Shown here: positions 45,643 to 54,450 of the stretch, in pieces
Numbering within the stretch: the stretch's first letter is position 1
Layout of the letters: each line of letters opens with the position of its first letter
NCBI GenBank assembly: GCA_015295835.1
Contig: DVEG01000005.1
Coordinates: 62,001-126,000, forward strand
Origin: Oscillatoriaceae cyanobacterium M7585_C2015_266
Lineage (GTDB): Bacteria > Cyanobacteriota > Cyanobacteriia > Cyanobacteriales > Oscillatoriaceae
Length of the DNA stretch: 64,000 bases
Direction of reading: 5' to 3'
Translations under genes and position numbers: made by a program
The notes under the pieces: generated by a model
Databases searched by the model: none
Told to the model about the DNA's origin: nothing
Seen by the model: the letters and a program-made list of their open reading frames with translations, nothing else

Positions 45643-48015
45643 ATGAGCAATTTTAAAGAATGGTTAGCCAGTCAGCTAGCTGAAACAGAGCAACGTATTT
45701 TGAAACACCAGCCGAGAGCATTTGCTGAAGCTGGAGATGGAGAGCGTTTATATGCATGGTTGACAGATTTTAATTTTATCGATGCAAAAGTTTCTAGATT
45801 GGGAATAGAAGCGTTAATACAAGATTACGAACTTGTCAACTACTACGACTTAAAGCTGAATTCGCAGCAACTGGAAGTTTTAAGATTAATTCAAGAAGCT
45901 TTACAATTTTCTGCAGAGGCGGTGAGTGCTGATCCACTGCAATTAGCTGGGCAATTAATCGGGCGCTTATTTTCTTCAGAAATACCAGATATTGAGGAGA
46001 TGCTTTCGCAAGCTGCACTCTCTCAGAAATCTTTATGGTTATGCCCAATGTTCCCCAGCTTACAATCTCCAGGGGGACCGTTACTATATAGTCTAGCAGA
46101 TCATGAGAATTTTGTAACGGCTGTAGTACTTGCTCCAGACAGTAATTTAATTATTTCTGGTTCAACAGACGGTACTCTCAAAATCTGGGATTGGAAATCT
46201 GGGGAAGTATTGCGAACTTTACCAGCAGAGCAAGATGATTTAGAATATGAGGAAGACGTAGAAGACGTAGAAGACGAGGAAGAGGAAGAGGAAGAAAATA
46301 TCGAGTTTGAGCCTATTCATTCCCTAGCTCTTGCTCCCGACGGAAAATTTGTAGTTGCTGGTACAGCTAAAGGTAAACTTAAATTTTGGGATTTACCAAC
46401 AGGCACTTTAGCAATGATGATACAAGCCCATGAAGATATTGTGCGGGGAATCGTCGTTTCTCCAGATGGAAAAATAGTAATTTCAGCATCGCGAGACAAA
46501 ACGATTAAAGTTTGGGAAGCTGATGAGGGGATTCTATTAAAAACATTATCAGGACATACGTCATATGTCAATGGTATTGCAATTTCTCCTGACGGAAAAT
46601 TTGTGATTTCAGCATCAGAAGATAAAACATTAAAAATTTGGGATTTAGTATTGGGGAAGGCAATAAAAACTTTAGAAGGGCACACTTATCCTGTACAAAG
46701 TGTAGCAATTTCAGGAGATGGTAAATTCGCGGTTTCTGCGTCTAGAGATAAGACGCTAAAAGTATGGGAGATTGAATCAGGGAAAGAATTAAAAACGTTA
46801 GTTGGGCACACGGCAACAGTAAATACAGTAGCGATCGCTTCTAACGGTAGAATAGCAGTTTCAGGAGGTTCAGACAATATAGTCAGAGTTTGGGATTTAC
46901 AAACGGGAGTAGAATTACAAGCAATGTCAGGGCATTCTCATGGTATATTAGGAATAGCTATAACTCCTGACGGGCGGCATGTAATTTCTGCATCCAGAGA
47001 TACAACAATAAACGTCTGGGATTTACAGGCAAGCAGACAATTAGAAACACTGCCAAAACACAACGGCTCAGTATGGGCAGTAGCATTTTCTCCAGACGGG
47101 AAATATGTAATTTCAGCGTCAGAAGATAAAACCCTGAAAGTTTGGGATTTAGAGAATCCATTCAATGTTAAAACTCTTAAAGGGCACATAAAACCAATAT
47201 ATGCGATCGCACTAGCACCAGAGGGGCAAATAGCAATTTCTGGGGCTGCAGATAGTACAATGAAAATTTGGCATTGGAAAGCGGGGGAAGAATTAAGAAC
47301 CCTAGCCTTAGAAGAAAACAAAGAGCAGGAAGAAGATAAGGAAGAATTTGAAAACTACGAAGAAGACGAAGAAATAGAAGAAGACGAAGAAATAGATTTA
47401 CAAAGTGATAATACAATTTACGGTATTGCAATACATCCAGATGGGAAGACAGTGCTCGCGGCATATCAAGATTGGACATTAAAAGTCTGGGATTTACAAA
47501 CCGGAGAGATAATAAAAATGTTTATAGGGCACGAAGATGCAGTGCTAGCAGTAGCGATTTCCCCGGATGGAAAATTAGCAGTTTCTGCATCAGTAGATAG
47601 TACATTAAGAGTATGGGATTTAGAAACAGGAGAAGAATTAAGAATTTTAGAAGGGCATGAAGATTCAATATGGGCAGTAGCGATCGCACCAGATGGGAAA
47701 ATAGCAGTTTCAGGTTCTGAAGATACAACAATAAGAGTGTGGTATTTACATTCTGGGCAGAATTTAAAAACACTTCAAGGGCATAGTGATCGAGTCACTG
47801 ACGTTGCTATTACTCCGGATGGAGAATTTATTGTTTCCGTATCTAGTGACTGCACCTTAAAACTTTGGCATTTAGAATCCGGGGAATTGGTAGCCAATTT
47901 TACCGCCGATTCAGAATTAAGTTGTTGTGCGATTTCCCCGGATGGTAAAACCATAGTCACAGGAGAATTATCTTCTGGGCGAGTACATTTTCTTTCATTA
48001 GCAGGTTTAGCTTAA
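45643..48015 (+). CDS. WD40 repeat protein with N-terminal helical domain and acidic loops
   Basis: A 790-residue protein. Residues 1-150 are helical (FAEAGDGERLYAWLTDFNFIDAKV, then DPLQLAGQLIGRL), resembling the helical linker that precedes WD40 repeats in cyanobacterial NB-ARC/NACHT proteins; no P-loop ATPase is present. Residues about 160-790 hold thirteen clear WD40 repeats (LKIWDWKSG, LKVWDLQTG, LRVWDLETG and others) and one degenerate one, fitting two seven-bladed propellers. Acidic loops lie at about 197-226 and 556-589. It has no signal peptide and is likely a scaffold. It is alone on its strand before a transposase remnant. Confidence 0.9.
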   Translation: MSNFKEWLASQLAETEQRILKHQPRAFAEAGDGERLYAWLTDFNFIDAKVSRLGIEALIQDYELVNYYDLKLNSQQLEVLRLIQEALQFSAEAVSADPLQLAGQLIGRLFSSEIPDIEEMLSQAALSQKSLWLCPMFPSLQSPGGPLLYSLADHENFVTAVVLAPDSNLIISGSTDGTLKIWDWKSGEVLRTLPAEQDDLEYEEDVEDVEDEEEEEEENIEFEPIHSLALAPDGKFVVAGTAKGKLKFWDLPTGTLAMMIQAHEDIVRGIVVSPDGKIVISASRDKTIKVWEADEGILLKTLSGHTSYVNGIAISPDGKFVISASEDKTLKIWDLVLGKAIKTLEGHTYPVQSVAISGDGKFAVSASRDKTLKVWEIESGKELKTLVGHTATVNTVAIASNGRIAVSGGSDNIVRVWDLQTGVELQAMSGHSHGILGIAITPDGRHVISASRDTTINVWDLQASRQLETLPKHNGSVWAVAFSPDGKYVISASEDKTLKVWDLENPFNVKTLKGHIKPIYAIALAPEGQIAISGAADSTMKIWHWKAGEELRTLALEENKEQEEDKEEFENYEEDEEIEEDEEIDLQSDNTIYGIAIHPDGKTVLAAYQDWTLKVWDLQTGEIIKMFIGHEDAVLAVAISPDGKLAVSASVDSTLRVWDLETGEELRILEGHEDSIWAVAIAPDGKIAVSGSEDTTIRVWYLHSGQNLKTLQGHSDRVTDVAITPDGEFIVSVSSDCTLKLWHLESGELVANFTADSELSCCAISPDGKTIVTGELSSGRVHFLSLAGLA

Positions 48016-48077
48016 AAGTTATCGGCTGCGTTTTCAAGAAAAGAACGTAGCCTACAAAAACTTTTATACAAATCATA

Positions 48078-48524
48078 TTATACTCGACTCATTGGCAGAC
48101 GCACCTTGTGCTTACGCAAAATCCGGGTTACTTGAGTAGCGCTAATTTCAATACCCGTCAACTGTGCCAGGTGATTTGCCAATCGCTGACTTGTCCATAT
48201 TTCAAACTCATATCCCAAACTGCGCGGTTCTTTCTTTACCACCTCCAACAACGATTTAATATAGCTTTCATTTGCCTTACGGTAATTTCCCTGCTCTCGC
48301 CTATCTCGCAGACTATCGAGATTATCCGGATCGCCGTGTACGCACCAGTATGCTACCGTTCGGTAAGAACAACCAATAAAATCGGCAATCTCTTCATAAG
48401 TTTTTCCATCATTTTGCAATAATAAAATTAAAGCATGTTCTCGCAAACGAGGACAATTGCTTTCCCGGATAGCTTTTTGCAGACGTTTCTTTTGTATCGG
48501 CGTGAGAAAATTTTTAACAGGCAT
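48078..48524 (-). CDS. IS630-type helix-turn-helix protein (transposase N-terminus only)
   Basis: A 148-residue protein matching the N-terminal DNA-binding part of IS630/Tc1-type transposases: a homeodomain-like helix-turn-helix (DGKTYEEIADFIGCSYRTVAYW) and a winged-helix part (TSQRLANHLAQLTGIEISATQ, then ILRKHKVRL). The DDE catalytic domain is absent and no frame continues it downstream. It ends with a clean stop. It may be a decayed insertion sequence or a protein kept for DNA binding. Confidence 0.75.
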   Translation of the reverse strand: MPVKNFLTPIQKKRLQKAIRESNCPRLREHALILLLQNDGKTYEEIADFIGCSYRTVAYWCVHGDPDNLDSLRDRREQGNYRKANESYIKSLLEVVKKEPRSLGYEFEIWTSQRLANHLAQLTGIEISATQVTRILRKHKVRLPMSRV

Positions 48525-48764
48525 AATCCAAAAACGAAAAATTTATGACTTTTATTTTATGAATTTTAGGTGTTTTGACAATACTACATTTTTGTAAATC
48601 TTTTAAAAGATAACTTAAGTATTAATTATAGCTAAGTGATTTAAGTTAGTGATTAAAATCACATCAAATCATGCCAGAAATCACAAAAGCTCAGTGCGCC
48701 AAAACAGAAAAATGCTACGATAATAAATATCAATCGATATTATCTTCTAAGTCTGTAAATCACT

Positions 48765-48965
48765 ATGGAAACCCAAACTTGTACATCTTCCATATCTATA
48801 ACCGAATTGTTTAGCAAAGTCTGGCAATCAGGGTGCCTTACCCGCACAGATAGACAACAACTAAAAACAATTTTGTTAAAGCCTTTCATCCCTGAAGAAG
48901 AGCAAGTAACAATAGACAGACTGCTACACGCAGTGCGCAGAGGATGGCTAGTTGTATTAGATTAA
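48765..48965 (+). CDS. Small conserved cyanobacterial hypothetical protein
   Basis: A 66-residue protein with the pattern LTRTDRQQLKTILL, then PEEEQVTIDRLLHAVRRGWLVVL, which I recall as recurring in small cyanobacterial proteins with no assigned function. It is basic and helical, without a membrane span. It lies about 100 bases upstream of bioF on the same strand. Confidence 0.75.
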   Translation: METQTCTSSISITELFSKVWQSGCLTRTDRQQLKTILLKPFIPEEEQVTIDRLLHAVRRGWLVVLD

Positions 48966-49069
48966 AAGAAAATAGAATAGCCTGAGCAGAATGGGCAAGC
49001 CAACTTCTATACAAGTGTCAAATAAATTAGTGTAAGAGCAATACTTGTTCAAGAGTACAGTAAAATTCG

Positions 49070-50266
49070 ATGGCGAATAATGCATACACTTGGATAGAAG
49101 AATCTTTGGAAACAATTCACCGTGCCAATTGGTATCGCAAGGAACAGACAATAGAGGGGCGCGCTGGAGCAACAGTAAAAGTAGAAGGGCGAGAACTTTT
49201 GAATTTTGCTAGTAATGATTATCTTGGTTTAGCAGGAGATGAGCGCCTAATTCAAGCTGCTATAAATGCAGCCAAGGAATTTGGCACAGGAGCGACAGGT
49301 TCACGCTTGATAACAGGGCACAGGGAGCTACACACTACCCTAGAAAAAGCGATCGCAACATTAAAACAAACAGAAGACGCTCTTGTATTTAGTTCAGGTT
49401 ATTTAGCAAATATAGGTACAATCGCTGCCTGTGTTGGAAAGCGGGATTTAATTCTCAGCGATCGCTACAATCATTCTAGCCTAAAAAACGGTGCGATTCT
49501 AAGTGGGGCAAAAGTTATAGAATATGCCCACAACGACATAGAAGATTTAAAACAGAAATTAGAAGAAAATCGCGCTCGCTACCGTCGTTGTTTAATTATA
49601 ACAGACAGTGTTTTTAGCATGGATGGTGACTTATGTCAACTACCGCAACTATTAGACTTAGCAGAAAAATTCAATGCAATGCTTTTAGTTGACGAAGCTC
49701 ACGCTACAGGAGTTTTAGGAGCAACAGGAGCTGGATGCGTAGAACATTTTGGCTGCACAGGAAAAGAATTGATTCAAGTAGGCACCCTCAGTAAAGCTTT
49801 AGGAAGTTTAGGAGGATACGTAGCGGGGAAAGCAGCTTTAATAGACTTTTTGAGAAATCGTTCTCAAAGCTGGATTTACACGACAGGATTAACACCAGCA
49901 GATACAGCAGCAGCAATAGAAGCGATCGCAATAATAAAAAAAGAACCAGAGCGGCGTGCTCAACTTTGGGAAAACATTATTGGATTAAAAAACTTACTTT
50001 GGCAAGCGGGAATAATTGAGAAAAATTCACATCTTTTTCAGGCGAGTTGGGAGTCAGCGATTATTTGCCTACCATTAAAAGATGCTCAAACAGTGTTAGC
50101 AGCAGGAGAGAATTTAAAAGAAGCAGGAATATTAGCAGCAGCAGTGAGACCGCCAACAGTTCCCACAAGTCGCATTCGGATAACAGTAATGGCGACACAC
50201 CAATTAAATCATATAAAAAAATTAGTAGAAGCATTAAAAGCGATCGCCTGGAAATTTCAAAGCTAA
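49070..50266 (+). CDS. bioF: 8-amino-7-oxononanoate synthase
   Basis: A 398-residue PLP-dependent alpha-oxoamine synthase, condensing pimeloyl thioester with alanine in biotin synthesis. [33 protein letters not shown] and [17 protein letters not shown] are the family blocks; the PLP lysine lies in [17 protein letters not shown]. The length is normal. The related 2-amino-3-ketobutyrate ligase has a similar sequence, so the biotin role rests on overall fit. No other biotin gene is adjacent. Confidence 0.92.
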   Translation: MANNAYTWIEESLETIHRANWYRKEQTIEGRAGATVKVEGRELLNFASNDYLGLAGDERLIQAAINAAKEFGTGATGSRLITGHRELHTTLEKAIATLKQTEDALVFSSGYLANIGTIAACVGKRDLILSDRYNHSSLKNGAILSGAKVIEYAHNDIEDLKQKLEENRARYRRCLIITDSVFSMDGDLCQLPQLLDLAEKFNAMLLVDEAHATGVLGATGAGCVEHFGCTGKELIQVGTLSKALGSLGGYVAGKAALIDFLRNRSQSWIYTTGLTPADTAAAIEAIAIIKKEPERRAQLWENIIGLKNLLWQAGIIEKNSHLFQASWESAIICLPLKDAQTVLAAGENLKEAGILAAAVRPPTVPTSRIRITVMATHQLNHIKKLVEALKAIAWKFQS

Positions 50267-50315
50267 AATAATAAAAAAACAGAAAGCGATCGCCCTAGAT
50301 TGTTAAGTTTACCTG

Positions 50316-51089
50316 TTAAATTACTTCTAAAGATTGATAGCGTTCAGACAGCCAGCGGCGGTTAGAATAAACCCGTGCTGCCTCTACAAGCGCCCGAAAC
50401 AGACGTTCGTGAGCAATATCATGAACAGAGAGTTCTGGATGCCATTGAACAGCCAGTGCCCAAAAACAGTTTTGATGTTCGATCGCTTCGATAACACCAT
50501 CTTCTGTAGCATGAGCTACAACGCGCCAACCAGGAGGAAGCGAGCGCGCTGCTTGGTGGTGCCAAGAAACGACATCCAGTTCAGTTTTGCCCATAATTGT
50601 CGCTAAACGACTTCCTGGTAAAATTTGTACCGAGTGGTGAATAGGGTAACGTTGTGTTGGCGACAAATCAAGACGGTGTTTCAAAGTAGTTCCGTATTCA
50701 TCCGGTAAATGAGTAACGAGAGTGCCGCCGCACGCTACTACCAATACTTGCAAACCGCGACAAATGCCTAATATGGGAATATCTATTTTCAATGCTTGTT
50801 GAGCTAAAGTCAACTCAAAGCGATCGCGTTCCGTATCAACAGAGTAAATTGTTGGATGATGCGCGCCGCTATAAGCTGCTGGATCGATATCGCCTCCACC
50901 AGAGAAAATAATAGCATCTAACCGTTCTAAAATAGCCGTTGCATTAGATTCCCCTGGGGGAAGTAGAATCGGCACGCCCCCCGCCGCTCGCACCGCATCT
51001 GTGTAACTGCTGGGGAGCGTATAGGCAGATGCTTCATTTTGCCCATAAGTAGTAATTCCAATTAGGGGGGCTCTCAGTTGTTTAGTCAT
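50316..51089 (-). CDS. Class I glutamine amidotransferase-like hydrolase (PuuD family)
   Basis: A 257-residue stand-alone class I glutaminase-like protein of the gamma-glutamyl-GABA hydrolase family. The nucleophile is in ILGICRGLQVLVVACGG, the substrate block is SGGGDIDPAAY, and the His-Glu pair is in VQWHPELSV. PuuD hydrolyses gamma-glutamyl-GABA in putrescine breakdown, but family members vary in substrate. It lies 152 bases downstream of nadE on the same strand; whether it joins that operon is unclear. Confidence 0.88.
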   Translation of the reverse strand: MTKQLRAPLIGITTYGQNEASAYTLPSSYTDAVRAAGGVPILLPPGESNATAILERLDAIIFSGGGDIDPAAYSGAHHPTIYSVDTERDRFELTLAQQALKIDIPILGICRGLQVLVVACGGTLVTHLPDEYGTTLKHRLDLSPTQRYPIHHSVQILPGSRLATIMGKTELDVVSWHHQAARSLPPGWRVVAHATEDGVIEAIEHQNCFWALAVQWHPELSVHDIAHERLFRALVEAARVYSNRRWLSERYQSLEVI

Positions 51090-51241
51090 CTCTCTGCGTT
51101 TTTACTGATTTTATCAACAGGATGTTATTTTATCCAGTCTTTTTCCTTAAAATACCCAAAGTTTTTATACTTTTAACATTAAATTCATTTTATTGCTCCG
51201 GCAAATTGTATAAAATTTGACACATTTACTTCTGATAGATA

Positions 51242-52951
51242 TTATTTTTTAATTAAAAAATCGTGCGGTTCAGTTCGCCGACTAGCGATTGGCATACGCC
51301 ATCCAGTGCCAAAAGCGCGATCAGTGACTTTTAATCCTGGTGGTGCTTGTCGGCGTTTAAATTCAGCGCGAGTTACCATTTTTACCACTCTTTCAACCAC
51401 TGCAGCATCATGCCCTGCTGCCACAATTTGAGCTGCCGATTGATGTTTATGAATTAAGCGATCTAAAATATCATCTAGAATATCATAAGGAGGAAGCGAA
51501 TCTTGATCTACTTGTCCTGGTTTTAGTTCGGCACTTGGTGCTTTAATTAGAACGTTATAGGGAATGATTTCTTGAGAAGGGTCATTTTCTTTTGCCCGTT
51601 GATTCAGCCAACGGCAGATAGAGTAAACTCTAGTCTTGGGAACATCTGCGATCGCAGCCAAGCCTCCATTCATATCGCCGTAGAGGGTGCAGTACCCTAC
51701 TGCCATTTCCGACTTATTACCCGTTGATATTAGCAGATGACCGAATTTATTTGCGATCGCCATAAGTAAATTTCCCCGAATTCGGGATTGAATATTTTCT
51801 TCGGTAATTCCAAACTCTGTGCCGGCAAATATATCTGAAAGAGTTTTATCATAAGTTTGCATCAAATCTGCGATCGGTAGTATCCAAGTTTGAATGCCTA
51901 GATTTTTAGCAAGAGAAAGAGCATCAGAAATAGAATGTTCAGAACTAAAAGGGGAAGGCATCAACACACCGAGAACATTTTCTGCACCGATTGCTTCAGC
52001 GGCAATTGCTGCTACTAGAGAAGAATCAATCCCACCACTCAGCCCGATTACCACTTTAGAAAAACCGCACTTGCGGATATAATCCCGCACCCCTAAAACC
52101 AGTGCCGAAAAAATTTCAGCATCTTCATTGTCAATTAGTGTAGCAATCTGCCCTGGGAGAATATCTACCCTTTGTTCGTCAAATTCCAGGATTGAAAAAT
52201 CTGTTGCAAAAGCAGCCGCTCGAAAAACTACCTCAGCGTTGCGGTTAAAAGCTACACTGCAACCATCAAAAATTAGATCGTCATTACCACCTATTTGATT
52301 TACATAAATAATAGAGCGAGCGCAGCGACGAGCAGCATGTTGTAACATTGACTCTCGCAATTTTTGTTTGCCAACCGTATAAGGAGATGCCGAAAGATTG
52401 ATCAGCAAATCTACCCCGAGCGCAGATAATTCTGCAATTGGATTAACAGCATATTTACGTTTTCCCCAAAATTCCTCATCATTCCACAAATCCTCGCAAA
52501 TTGTAACGCCAATGCGGAGCTTATCTAAAATAAAAAAAGTACTTTCATTTCCCGGCTCGAAATATCTGTATTCGTCAAAAACATCGTAAGTAGGTAGGAG
52601 GCGTTTGTGAAAAAAATGCTGTACCTTTCCACCTTCTAACAAAGCAATACTATTAAATAAACTTTTCCCACCCTTAACATGGGAGTTAATGTTGGGCTGC
52701 ACAGTTCCCACTAACACTGCTATTTGCGGTGGCAAATCCTTTGCTAATTGTAGCAATTGCAACGACATTGCCTCTACAAAACTAGGATCTAACAGCAAAT
52801 CTCGTGGGGGATAGCCGCATAAAGACAACTCTGGTGTTAGTAGCAAGCGAGCACCGCCTTCTGCTGCCTTTTTTGCTGCTGCCAAAATCTGCCTAGAATT
52901 GCCAATTAAGTCTCCAATAGTTGGATTCAATTGTGCAAGCGCAATTTTCAT
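51242..52951 (-). CDS. nadE: Glutamine-dependent NAD+ synthetase
   Basis: A 569-residue two-domain enzyme performing the last step of NAD synthesis. The N-terminal nitrilase-type glutaminase (about 1-260) has ELSLCGYPPRDLL, a Lys in HKRLLPTYDVFDE and the nucleophile in GVTICEDLWND. The C-terminal synthetase (about 285-569) has the PP-loop VIGLSGGIDSSLVAAIA and STGNKSEMAVGYCTLYGDMNGG. It follows nrtR by 34 bases and belongs to the NAD cluster. Confidence 0.96.
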   Translation of the reverse strand: MKIALAQLNPTIGDLIGNSRQILAAAKKAAEGGARLLLTPELSLCGYPPRDLLLDPSFVEAMSLQLLQLAKDLPPQIAVLVGTVQPNINSHVKGGKSLFNSIALLEGGKVQHFFHKRLLPTYDVFDEYRYFEPGNESTFFILDKLRIGVTICEDLWNDEEFWGKRKYAVNPIAELSALGVDLLINLSASPYTVGKQKLRESMLQHAARRCARSIIYVNQIGGNDDLIFDGCSVAFNRNAEVVFRAAAFATDFSILEFDEQRVDILPGQIATLIDNEDAEIFSALVLGVRDYIRKCGFSKVVIGLSGGIDSSLVAAIAAEAIGAENVLGVLMPSPFSSEHSISDALSLAKNLGIQTWILPIADLMQTYDKTLSDIFAGTEFGITEENIQSRIRGNLLMAIANKFGHLLISTGNKSEMAVGYCTLYGDMNGGLAAIADVPKTRVYSICRWLNQRAKENDPSQEIIPYNVLIKAPSAELKPGQVDQDSLPPYDILDDILDRLIHKHQSAAQIVAAGHDAAVVERVVKMVTRAEFKRRQAPPGLKVTDRAFGTGWRMPIASRRTEPHDFLIKK

Positions 52952-52985
52952 ACTATTTCCTTCTATTTTCTATTTTAATTTTATT

Positions 52986-53729
52986 TTAAATAAACACAAG
53001 CGGCTTATCCTTTACCCGTGCAAAAGCCTCAGCATTAAATCGATATAAACTCGCCGGTCTGCCAGCCCCCCGTGATACTTTCACTCCCGTATCGCAGAGA
53101 AAACCAAGCTTTAACAAGCGAGTGCGAAAATTAGAATAATCAGAAAAATTTTCACCCAAAACCGTGCTATATAATTGATAAAGATCACTCAAAGTAAAAA
53201 CTTCTGGTAGCACTTCAAAGGCTACTGGACTATATTCTAGTTTATTGCGAAGGCGGCGATAGCCGTATTCTAAAATTTGATTATGGTCAAAAGCCAACTG
53301 CGGCACTTTTTCTAAAGGATACCAGGCAATACCGCGTAATCCAGAACCGATTAGATCTGCTTCCTCAAACCGCACCAAAGCAAAATAACTCACAGAAAGG
53401 TAGCGAACGCCGTAGCTATTTGGAGATTCTCTAGGATCGCGACCAGGGCCACCAAAAGTGTACAATTGTTCTAAGTAGAGATTTTTGACTTTAATTTTTT
53501 CTGCTAAAATTCGGTAGGCGGCATCTTCGAGAGATTCACCTCGTCGAACCAAAGTTCCCGGCAAGCTCCACTGACCGAGAAAAGGTTCATCTTGTCGCAT
53601 TACTAAGAGTGCTAGCAGGCGATTTTGTGAGGTATCTACAGAAAAAATAACGTTATCAACACCGACTTTAAAATCTGCCAAAAGAGAGGAATCTTGCGCT
53701 CGCCCTTGTTTTTCCACCAATGCTGCCAT
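52986..53729 (-). CDS. nrtR: NrtR-type transcriptional regulator of NAD metabolism
   Basis: A 247-residue protein with an N-terminal Nudix-like domain (about 20-150) and a C-terminal winged helix (about 160-245, with GAGRPASLYRFN). The Nudix box is degenerate: RGESLEDAAYRILAEKIKV lacks two of the usual catalytic glutamates (Ile and Lys stand there), so catalysis is unlikely. NrtR proteins use this domain to bind ADP-ribose-type ligands and release DNA. It sits three bases after nadD and 34 bases before nadE, the expected setting. ADP-ribose hydrolase activity is less likely but not excluded. Confidence 0.9.
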   Translation of the reverse strand: MAALVEKQGRAQDSSLLADFKVGVDNVIFSVDTSQNRLLALLVMRQDEPFLGQWSLPGTLVRRGESLEDAAYRILAEKIKVKNLYLEQLYTFGGPGRDPRESPNSYGVRYLSVSYFALVRFEEADLIGSGLRGIAWYPLEKVPQLAFDHNQILEYGYRRLRNKLEYSPVAFEVLPEVFTLSDLYQLYSTVLGENFSDYSNFRTRLLKLGFLCDTGVKVSRGAGRPASLYRFNAEAFARVKDKPLVFI

Positions 53730-53732
53730 TTT

Positions 53733-54311
53733 TTAGTTTGCCTCCCGACATGCGTACAACTGCTCTCGATGGATGTAAGCCTGAATTGGCGGCGTTAAAG
53801 CCTCTTTTTGTGCGCATTTGCGAACTTGCGTAGAAGAAACAGCCGGAGCAAAAAGGGGTGCGCTCGCCACTCGTGCCCCCAGAGAACGCAACAATTCAAT
53901 ATCTTCCTCTTTCACCGCATAACCAGGGCGGGGTATCACTAGCAGTTTCACTTCTTGGAGTAACTTTTGAACACAATACCAGCGAGGTAACTGAGTTACC
54001 AAATCAGAACCAATTGTCAAAGTGAATTCTGCACTTGGCCATTTTTGGCGGGCCCGCTCCACCGTTATCAAAGTTTTGGGGCTGCTCAATTCTGGATGCA
54101 GAGCGACATTGGTAGCGGGCGGCGAAATTTCCTCTATAAGTAACCTTAGCATTGTCTCACGATGTTCCAGCGGCGTTTGGTGAGACTTAAAAGGGTTATC
54201 AGAAGCCCACACAGCCACATAGTCAAAGTTTTGAGACAGCCAAATGATAATCTGTTGATGGCCCGTTGTAGGCGGGTCGGCACTGGTACCAAATAAAGCG
54301 ATATTAACCAT
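53733..54311 (-). CDS. nadD: Nicotinate-nucleotide adenylyltransferase
   Basis: A 192-residue nucleotidyltransferase that converts nicotinate mononucleotide to deamido-NAD. IALFGTSADPPTTGHQQII carries the T/HxGH motif, and VSSTQVRKCAQ is the C-terminal ISSTxIR-like motif. FTLTIGSDLVTQLPRWY is the middle block. The next gene, nrtR, begins three bases after the stop. It uses the product of pncB, the gene immediately upstream. Confidence 0.93.
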   Translation of the reverse strand: MVNIALFGTSADPPTTGHQQIIIWLSQNFDYVAVWASDNPFKSHQTPLEHRETMLRLLIEEISPPATNVALHPELSSPKTLITVERARQKWPSAEFTLTIGSDLVTQLPRWYCVQKLLQEVKLLVIPRPGYAVKEEDIELLRSLGARVASAPLFAPAVSSTQVRKCAQKEALTPPIQAYIHREQLYACREAN

Positions 54312-54450
54312 TGTTCCTTGTTAAATAATCGATGTCAACGCGCAGAGTGAGGACTGGAAAATTGATGATTGTTAATTGCTAGTTGAAAAAAGGTAATTTC
54401 TAGGATTATTATTGCTCATACCCTTTTGCCCCCGCCAGTAGCCTAATTGA

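Noticed and set aside
46317-47960. Several long minus-strand frames antisense to the WD40 gene
   Set aside because: They repeat with the WD40 period and mirror its codons; they are shadows of the real gene.
163-50300. Many GCGATCGC octamers
   Set aside because: These are HIP1 sites, normal and abundant in cyanobacterial genomes; useful for taxonomy but not a local feature.
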